Assembly: GCA_014529385.2 (NCBI GenBank)
Contig: CM043942.1
Location: 2,770,501-2,834,500, forward strand
Length of the DNA: 64,000 nucleotides
Origin: Adiantum capillus-veneris
Lineage: Eukaryota; Streptophyta; Polypodiopsida; Polypodiales; Pteridaceae
Reading direction: 5' to 3'
Under the pieces are notes generated by a model. It made no database searches. It saw only the letters and a list, made by a program, of their open reading frames with translations, and had not been told where the DNA came from. The position numbers and the translations under genes were made by a program. Of this stretch, positions 1-8,500 are shown piece after piece. The first letter of the stretch is position 1; each line of letters opens with the position of its first letter.

Positions 1-1885
1 TTGCTTGTAGAGTTAGTAGTTGCATCTCTTCGAGTTCACTTCATTAAGATTGACACCCTAGTGAGTTTCCATGCCTCATCCGAGTCGCTTCCCTTGTATT
101 GATAAATATGTTGATGCTTGAGAGCTATGCTATGGACGTCCGTCGCGATGACCCGCAAACAAGTGTTAATGGTGTGTGAGTGATTTGTGAGGTGATAGTG
201 AAGCATTTTTCTAATCATAAATGCAACACCCCATTTGACGTGTAGGAGTAGATTTAGGAAAGACATGATGATTATGATCTAGATCTATTCATCACAGATT
301 TATTTGCTTGTGTGCTTGTTTGCATTCAAAATCCTAGAAAAGTTTGGTTTTTAGGGTAACAATGCAATAAACAAGCTTTTGGGGATATTTGTGCATGACT
401 GAATGATGCTCAGTTTATAAGAAAGCATTTGCAAGTGATCTATTGAGAAAAATTGCAATTCTGCGACTCTGGACTTTATACACGCATATAATGTGCTAAG
501 GGCTAGCAAAAGGCCAAATTTGAAAAGTCAGACTACACCATAGTGTTTGAAAGGAGTGAGTTACTTTAAGCTCACCTTGAGACTAAAGTTTTGACCAACA
601 CTTAGTACCCAAAAGACAAAACACAGAGTGTCCAAAACAGAAAAATGAAAACTTGTGATTCTGGGAATGTCTTTGCATGAAATTTGGTAAAAGTTCTTGA
701 AATCCAGCGTTGGAGACTTTTGGATGCGTGTGTATAAATTCTAGACAAAAATCCATTAGTAGACATCATACACATATGATGTTTGAAGGGTGATTTTGGT
801 ATCCAAATTGAACTTTTGAATTTATACCCATATTTTGCATGTTGTGTTGAGCACTTACACCAAGATTCATTTCATCTGGACATATAGATTGAGTATTGAG
901 ACTCTTTATGGGAATTTCCTTGTCAAAAAGTGGTGATCTTGTGCTTGGTTGACATCCAAATTCAGTTTTGAGAATATTTGTGTGGTTTATGAGTGGTGGA
1001 GGACCTCTGGAGAAGGTTTTACCTCCTCCTTGCACAAAAGACATCATACACGTATGATGTCTAAAGGGAATTTCTAGAGACAAGTGCTAACATCAGAGTT
1101 GACCAGAGTGTTAGCACCACAAAAAAAGCTTAGAGACCAAGTTTCATCCAATTTGGATCATCCTTGACTTAGAAGACCTCCTAGAGAAGCTAACATCAAC
1201 TAAGACAGAATTAGGGGAGATTGACATGCCTACAGGTGTTAAAATCATTAAGTAAGACTAGACTTGGACATAGCACATCAAGGAGAGTCTAGATTTCAAG
1301 TTTGGGCGAAATTTGAGCATGTAGACATCATACGCGTATAAAGTATGAAGGCTCACTTTAGAGCTTAGGTAGTGATTTTTAATGTCCAAAATCTTTCCTT
1401 GTGACCCTAGGATCCCATCTGTCTCTTTAGATCGGTGCAGAGAACTCACATAGGGAATCATGTCCTTATATACAATTGTTTGGTTGGAGTTATATGGATC
1501 AACACCGTAGAGTACTTAAGTGAGAATCACTATTTTGACAAAGAATTGTAGAGTTCAAAGTTTTGTACAGATAGTCAAAACCAAGGATCTTGCAAGTTAT
1601 TGATCATCTTGGAGTGAAATATACTTTACAAGTTGGGGAATCAATTTGAAAGAAAATCAAAGCAAAGAGAAACTGCAAGCAGACTTCTAAGGTAAGAGGT
1701 TTGGGTTGATAGTTGTTTGTGTGAAATATTTGATGCCTTCAACGAGACCAAAGAGTGAGAGGAGATCAGGTAAGCTTAGTGTTGATAGAAGAGAGTGTAA
1801 ACCAAGAAAGAATAGATCCGTTAGCTCTCCAATAATAGAAGAGGGAAGTGATACTACCACCTCTTCCAACAAATTATATTAGTGG
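1..1885. other. unassigned AT-rich region, probably leader or LTR of an older element
   Basis: No gene is recognisable here; all open frames are under about 110 codons and overlap with no family resemblance. The stretch lies directly upstream of the remnant frames at 1886-2891, so it may be the LTR or leader of that older element, but I found no second copy in the window to prove it. It holds three spaced near-palindromic motifs, listed separately. Confidence 0.4.
761..1345. repeat. three spaced copies of a near-palindromic 20-bp motif
   Basis: Copies begin at about 761, 1039 and 1323 and read close to ACATCATACACGTATGATGT after a leading AG; the third is degenerate in its right half. Spacing is about 280 bp. 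The first two copies share short following sequence, while the DNA between copies is only weakly similar, so this is either an old tandem array or a spaced binding-site-like motif. Confidence 0.5.
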
Positions 1886-2379
1886 ATGGATAACCAACAA
1901 CTTGGAGGGTTCCAATATCAAGTGACTATGGGAGGTAGCACCTCCCAAAAACCCTTAAACATACCAAAATACACAGCAGACTTCCTAAAGGGTACAAACA
2001 CCCATGGAGCTCTAGTGTATGAGGATATTCGAGGCTGTCACTACATCTGTATTGAAGAACGGACAACAAGAGGATTGGCAGTAATCATGGTCAATGATGA
2101 TGGTGATAGGTTCCACAATGAGGAGGGAACCTGTATCTCACTATCAAAGACCCAAAAAATTACAACCGGTACGGAGACAACATAGCAAAAGGGAAGAGAC
2201 CCAGGAATTTCCTCCTAAACTCACTCTTCCTAGAGCCTTCTACATACATGACAAGAGAGTAGTGAGAGTGGCTACAATTCACAAAAATATTGGGATCTAC
2301 AAGCATGAGGAGGGGAGAGTCATCTCTTACTCTCGGGGGATTCACCATTCAGTACCCCCCTATATAACGTGCATTCATG

Positions 2380-2550
2380 GGATATTAAAAAAACCCCTCT
2401 TTTAACATGTCTAAATGAATAAAATGACCCCTTATTTTAGAATTTTTTTCTAGAATTGAATATAAAACCCCTTATTTTAATGTATCTCTATTTAATTGCC
2501 TAATTTTTTTGTATTTTAAAACCCCTCCTTTTAAACTCACATTATACATT
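2380..2550. repeat. AT-rich segment with three AAAACCCCT-type repeats
   Basis: Short repeats of the form AAAACCCCTYNTTTTA occur near 2388, 2467 and 2516 in otherwise AT-rich DNA. They separate the two remnant frames of the older element and could be a small decayed insertion. No terminal structure is clear. Confidence 0.35.
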
Positions 2551-2886
2551 AACATGAGTACATAGTGCACCCCCCAAGCTCTTACTACCATTGCATGGAA
2601 CCCCATATGAATCAATTAAGCAAAGACAAAGTCCTGTACTTGTTTTTGTATGATTCTGAAACTAGAACCCATATCATTTTTGTCAATAAGCACGGACAAG
2701 AATGCGAGCCAATTCACCTAAAAGATGTAGGAAGAGTGATAATGCTAGAACTATTGGCACAGGCTTCTGAAAAGAAGCAAAATCCTATAGAAACCCCTAG
2801 AAAATCTACAAATCCCTTCTCAAATGATTAGGACACCACATTGCAATCAAATAGAAAACCATTGCCCAACCCTCGGAACTCACAAT

Positions 2887-2891
2887 CCTCA
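2887..2891. repeat. target site duplication CCTCA, left copy
   Basis: The five bases CCTCA directly before the left LTR are repeated exactly at 12262-12266, directly after the right LTR. This marks one integration event for the whole element between them. Confidence 0.95.
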
Positions 2892-3142
2892 TGTGCGCTC
2901 CTTGCCGCACTGTCGAAGCAAGGGACTTGCCAATACACCGTGTGCGAGCCACAAACGGCTCCAAGCACACAACAAGCCTAAACTAGCAAGCTCAAGAAAA
3001 CAAAGGGTGTGTCACTCACCGCTCTACGCTCGCCTTCGTGGTGGATTCCTCGCCGCGATGAAGAAGAAGCTGCAGTCGTGCCGCGCTCAACCGCTTCGCC
3101 GCCGTCGTGCCTTCGTAATGCTCGATCGCACACACACTCTCC

Positions 3143-3176
<34 letters not shown>

Positions 3177-3469
3177 AGGAGGTGAAGAAGAAGAAGATGG
3201 AGATGGAGCAAGAGAACTCTTCTATTGCACAAATGAGAGAATGAGTAAAAATTAGGTTTAGTTGGCTTTTATAGGAGCTCACCCCATTCACACTTGGGCG
3301 CCCATGCTTAACCAACTAATCCCTTGAATGTCCAAGTTAAAGTGCGCCTCTCATTGGCGATCACTCTACCTTTCCCTATTGGTCCGACAAGCCCGGTACC
3401 TGACTCTACCAAATACATAATACGCGTCCATCGTAGGTGATGGGTGTCCGTGTGCCGTGAGGGTTAACA
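2892..3469 (-). repeat. 3' LTR of the gag-protease element
   Basis: This is a 578-bp direct repeat of 11688-12261. The two differ by G/A in the GCCGCC(G/A)TCG stretch, A/C in AGAG(A/C)ACT, C/T in CGCCT(C/T)TCATT, and two extra CT and CA dinucleotides here. On the minus strand it begins TGTTAACCC and ends GCGCACA. Confidence 0.95.
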
Positions 3470-3483
3470 TGCCCCCCTTCCTG
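3470..3483 (-). other. polypurine tract
   Basis: The minus strand reads GGAAGGGGGGCA and then enters the LTR at TGTTAACC. A purine run directly before the 3' LTR is the standard plus-strand priming site, so it independently confirms the minus-strand orientation. Confidence 0.85.
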
Positions 3484-4831
3484 ATGTAGATTCCGTCCTC
3501 GGAAGCTATTGAGTTGAAGCTGGTTCGTCGAGGTGGAAGAGCATTTGATATGAATGTCCTTAGCCTTCTTTAGTCACTGCAAAATCAAACAACATTGGCA
3601 CAGTAATTGCATTCTCTTAAAAAGCATATGCAGTTTTAGGTAGACAAATTGATTGGTCAAAGAATTTCAAACAATTTGTTAGCAATGAACATTAAATTTC
3701 AATGTAGTCAAATGCATAAACAGATGTAAAGGTAGAAAATTAAACAAGTCTGGGGTCGCTAATTTGACGGTCGAAAAGCACTAGAGATCGAATATTAATA
3801 CCATGGGTAAGCTTCTTAACTTTCTGTGGTCAATTAAGTTGTTTAATCGCGAGAGCCAAGTATTCATGTTCAAGGGCTGACTAGAGGCTATATCTAGAAA
3901 ACCTTGTAGTTAAGCTACCATAAAAGGAATTTCTCATGAAATCATCGCCTGACTGATTACTTTTTCTTTGACCCCCCAAAGTCTTTTCACATTGATTCAA
4001 TTATGATGTGGGTGCTTATTTTGTATGCCTTGGGTTTTTTGCTTTTCAAGGAAAAGCGCCCACACTGGGAACCTCTAGGGCTCTAGTACCATAGGCGATA
4101 CATGTGAGTGAAGTACCAAATCAAGCTGAGATTTCTCTTCCAGCTTAAAATTTTACATTGTGGCACGTTGATTTTTTGCTTGTTCATTTTCAGCATTTAA
4201 ATTTTGTAACTTTGGGGGGTCATATAACACTGTTACCCTCCCCAGGCTCATCACATTAGTAAACTCCCTTTATAATACTTAAGCTAAAGGTCGATAGGGT
4301 TAAGCCCACTAGAAAGCCCTAGTACATTTCATACAATGCTGCCTAAATCGGATTAAGAACCTAAGTAACCATTGCTTATTAGGAAGGCATTCCCCATGGT
4401 ATTAAGAGAAGATTTCTAATACCTAACTTGGTCAAACTAGCTTAGTCGGACTGCTTGATTTTTACACCTAAACAAGTGATTATGACAAAACATTACATTG
4501 AATTAAATGTTTGATACTAAGCAAATGCACTGAATATTATGCTACCAATCACAATCAAAGTAGACAAACATGGATGCAAAAAGATAAGGGCAATGCTAAT
4601 GGACAAGAAACACCTGTTTGTGTCGATGGTCGCGCTTGATTTGAAGTGTGAACGAGAGAAAGGCTCCATGAAGGTCCAAATCCTATCAATAGCAACACGC
4701 TCCTGTACACACTAGGAAACAAAAGGAATACCTCCAGGAGGCACATCAGTGGGAAAAATTAAAACTCCTAAAAAACAAACTCAAAACACAATCTAGACCC
4801 CTAACCTACCTATCTGTCACCCCTTTTAGAA
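3484..4831 (-). other. non-coding 3' region of the gag-protease element, with a 14-bp inverted repeat
   Basis: No coding frame of note and no pol motif is present between the small accessory frame and the polypurine tract. TGACCCCCCAAAGT at 3969-3982 is exactly complementary to 4209-4222, so the transcript could form a GC-rich stem closing a loop of about 226 nt. Whether that structure acts in packaging or 3'-end formation is only a guess. Confidence 0.6.
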
Positions 4832-5263
4832 TCAAGGAAAGAGGATATTATATAAACCGGGTGGCCACCCTAAGGCTAGGCCTCTATCCTCATCATCTAG
4901 ATAAATAAAATCGTTGTCCGTGAGGCCATAGTCTTCCTCGGTCTCTATTAGTTCCTCTTCATCATCCTCTTGTGCAAGCATGCTAATCAAGAACCTCGTG
5001 ATGCGTGGATACTCATCTTGTGCAAAAGAATAAGCATGTGCCATTGGAGACACATTCGCTACTGGGTAGGGATCACTAGTTAGCCATAGACGTATCAGCC
5101 ATTCTAACTCCTCAAAATTTCTCTCACATGCAAGGCTCTCTATCAAATCCCATTCGCAAGAAAGTATAGGGTAGCATACGTAGAACACTTGTTGAAAAGA
5201 CAAGGGGTACCTTTCATCAAAAATAGAAGTGCATGCCTCTGGTGAAGTAGCCATTTCTGACAA
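4832..5263 (-). CDS. unrecognised acidic 143-aa protein, second frame of the gag-protease element
   Basis: The product is not recognised. The 143-codon frame runs in the sense direction of the element, 273 bp beyond the gag-protease stop, in the position where other retroelements carry accessory or env-like frames. The N-terminal half is rich in aromatic and hydrophobic residues with several cysteines and tryptophans. The C-terminal third is strongly acidic, with runs such as EDDEEELIETEEDYG and IYLDDEDRG. There is no signal peptide, no obvious transmembrane helix and no zinc knuckle. Its survival open in a recently inserted element suggests it is, or was until recently, translated, though 143 codons could stay open by chance. 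A subgenomic or spliced transcript would be needed. Confidence 0.5.
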   Translation of the reverse strand: MSEMATSPEACTSIFDERYPLSFQQVFYVCYPILSCEWDLIESLACERNFEELEWLIRLWLTSDPYPVANVSPMAHAYSFAQDEYPRITRFLISMLAQEDDEEELIETEEDYGLTDNDFIYLDDEDRGLALGWPPGLYNILFP

Positions 5264-5536
5264 GACAGATAGATTTGGTTAGGCCTTTAAAACATAAGAG
5301 TTGTTTTTGTGTGTTGCTTGAATTGACACGGTGAATTTGGACTTATATGTAAGATCTGATAGGGTGCTCTCTCATTGCTAGGCGCTCTTGCTCTTTACTA
5401 TTTTTGTTTTTTTGTGAGTATAAGGCTATATATATACATTCCCTAAGATCGGAGATTGAGAGGTCAGGGAAAAAGGTTGAGAGGGAAACAAATGAATGAT
5501 GACTGTCAGCAAACACTCCCCCCTTCCTTGGGTAGA

Positions 5537-8500
5537 TCATACCGTTTGAAATGAGCTTGTCACCCTTTGAAACCAATTGTTCCAGTTGGTAATAGGTGAG
5601 GATTTTTGCCAGTAGTTTTCTATTACCCTAGGTGCCTTGTCAAGCTGCAAGGGTGGTAAGGTACTCTCCCAGGATTGAACTTGAAGTGGTTCATCAGGTG
5701 ATTCTTGAACACTGGGAGGTGTGGATTCTTTTGTAGCTTCATGGAGGTCCACTACTATAGATGGAGGCTGTGTAGAAGCTTTTACCTCTATGGATGTATT
5801 ACATGAGGAGCTAAAAGCTTCATGGGACTCCCCCCTTCCTGAGCTAGGTGGAACAAATCGTTCTTTCTTTGGTACCCAAACTAGCTCGGGAGCGGGTGTG
5901 TAGCATTTTGTGATTTTTTTCTTTCCACGATCATTGATTCGTTTTGGAGCTACGGGATTGGGCTCACTTGGGTCGGGTGATAGGTAAGAGCACAATCTAC
6001 GTTTCGGCACCCAGATTTGATCATTTCCTTGATAGTAGCCTTGGGCTTCCAATAGTCGTTTAGGAATCCAACGCAACATTTTCTTACTTTTCTTGGAGCG
6101 AGTGGTACATTTCTTACAAGGCTTCTGTTTTTTAGCATCAGATATGGTCACTAAAGAAGCTTTAGGGACCCACTTGTATGTTTTCTTCGTTACCTTAGGA
6201 TGAGTCTTGTCGGAAGCGATATGCATTGCTTGTAGCATATTTAAGGGTATAGGCATTTCATCCCCCTCATGTGTTACCCAGGTCGTCCCCCTATTTCCCC
6301 AAGTGTCTATGGTTGATGCTAGGTGTACCCAATCCACATTGTCTGATTCAGTCATCCCAGGTAGGATATCCATATAAGGAGAATCTTGGCCAATGTCTGT
6401 ATCCTTCTTACAAGTGTAACAATATTGTAGTGGGGCCGAGTGAACTGTGGTGTCAGAGCGATGATCAATAATGGTTTTACTCCCTAAGGGGTGTACCTTA
6501 CCAGTCACCAAATCCACTCTAAGGACAAAGTCTTGGAATTGCAAATAGACATGATTTTTAGACCAATCATGAACCATTTGTGCTTCCCTCATGAATGGTC
6601 GTCCTAAAATCATTTCATATGACATAAGGTGTTTAGAGAAATCCATTACAATGAACGTATGTCGTACCTTGTGTCCTAGAACTTTGATCTTAAGATCCTT
6701 GAGCATCCCCATAGGTTTGGCTATGGTACCATTTGCCATCTTTACCACAATGTTAGTAACACTGAGGCGGGGTTTTCCCATGGATTCCCAACAATCTTTT
6801 GTAACGATGCTAACTCCTGCACCACCATCAAGAATTCCCTTTATAGTTAATCCCTTGGCAGTGATGGGTAGGGTCGCATTAGACTCGTCGCCTTCAAAAT
6901 ACTGCCCTAATTCGTTAATGGGTACCTCGATCACAGACTCGTGTCCATCTAAGTCAAGTGATTGCACATGATTTTCCTCATCAATCATAATCGAGTCAGG
7001 CCTATTTGGTTGCGCAAACTGCGGTAATCCCGTTCGTAGCTCTCCATTAAGGAATGCTCGAAGTGCAAGGAATAACTCAGGATCTCCATACAGCTTTGCT
7101 ATGATCGTGGTTCGGACCTCAGAAGACATGAAGTCCACTAGTTTGGCAACATTCATTGGCGTTTTGCAGGGTGTAGGTCCTTGACTAGGAACTGGTGAGG
7201 ATGGAATCTCATATTCCTCAATGGGATCAGGTATACCTTCGTTAAACATCCTTTCCAACAAGAAGGGTGTATGCTCACTTTCTGATGTCCCGTCCTCACT
7301 CCCTTCTTGGATGATACTAGATATGGCTAACGGTCTATGGTTCATGTGGGGTGGATGAACTTCCGTGGGAAACACTGTGTCATGAATTTTGACCTGCATG
7401 GGTTCTGGTTCTAGTTTCCTTTGAGTCTCCTCCACTAAACCTCTTAGATGTTTCACCTGCTCAATCTCGTCTACTGGGTTTGGGTACGTCCCAATCTTCT
7501 TTTTACGATTCTTCCCTTTTTGCCCCTGCGGTTTATCTTGGGGGTCTTGGATTGGATTTGGAAACACTTGTGGTGTTTTCAGAGGCTCTTTATGGTTTTC
7601 TCTTATTCGGTTTTCATTTGGTTCCATGTTACGGTTTTCTTTGTCGGTCTTTCCCTTTGTGGTATTGGTTCTAGTCTCCATTGTCTCGACTGAATCTGAA
7701 TCATCCTCGAGGTCATTCATATACACGGGGTCATCTCCTGTTCCTATGTTTGTTTTGGAACTTGGCTTTGAATTTTCCGTATTCTGCGACTTCTTCCTTC
7801 GTGTCTTCTTTTTCTTTGCTTGGATAACTGACGCGGTATCTCTCTCTTCGAGGATATGGCCTGGCCCTTGAAGCATGGACCGTGTAATCGCATAAGCGGG
7901 TGCGACGGGTGGTATTGGCGACGTCACACTAGCAATTTCGACCAAATTCAGGGGTGTGATTTTAGGCGCATTTGGGTTATAGGGGCATTGGGCAATCAAG
8001 TGATCTATGCCACAACGATTACATGTGAGTATTGGCATTGGAGACGTGCTCCCTTGATTCACTTGCATCTGTGCAGCATTCTTTTGCAGCCTAATAGGGC
8101 ACTCCGCTACTCGATGTGGTCCACCACACTCGTAGCATTGAAGAGGTGGCCTCCTAGCCTGGGTGTTGATATTTTGACCTCTGGATGCGAGAGCAGCAGC
8201 TTGATAAACCGGCTTGACTTGTCCCCAACAATCTTCCATGTAGTATATAGGACACTCTTCCAATGTATCAAGTCCGTAGGCAATACTAGTGTCTATTTCC
8301 TCCTCACAGCCATCTGCATAAGCATTTGATGGCTCGCAACCCACTTGGTTCATAGGGGCGACTCTTGGATGCGGGGGCTGCGGTCCTAGCACAGGAGGTG
8401 GTAACGGTGTAGCTTGTACAACATTTTGAGATCTAGGGACCATGTGTTGCGGTAGTTGCTCAACAGGTGGAGCAGGCATCAATACAGGAGCTCGAGGCGC

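Larger units (their letters stand above)
1886..2891 (+). pseudogene. remnant upstream coding frames of an older gag-type element
   Basis: Two frames lie here: 1886-2185 (99 codons) and 2565-2831 (88 codons, closed by TAG). Neither product is recognised. The second frame continues open after its TAG up to 2891. When the young 9.4-kb element and one target duplication are removed, it continues in the same frame at 12267 into a proline- and glutamine-rich segment and then, with breaks, into a gag-like region. I read this as the disrupted 5' coding region of an older LTR element that hosts the young one. Function is unknown; it could be a capsid-associated N-terminal extension. The stop and several frame breaks make a working protein unlikely. 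Confidence 0.5.

Noticed and set aside
1886-2185. Possible host gene of 99 codons
   Set aside because: Position and context fit a remnant frame of the older element better; no family resemblance or gene structure supports a host gene.
2824-3255. 143-codon frame, and its twin at 11551-12036
   Set aside because: Both lie within the two LTRs and cross the LTR boundary; the similarity is LTR duplication, not a gene pair.
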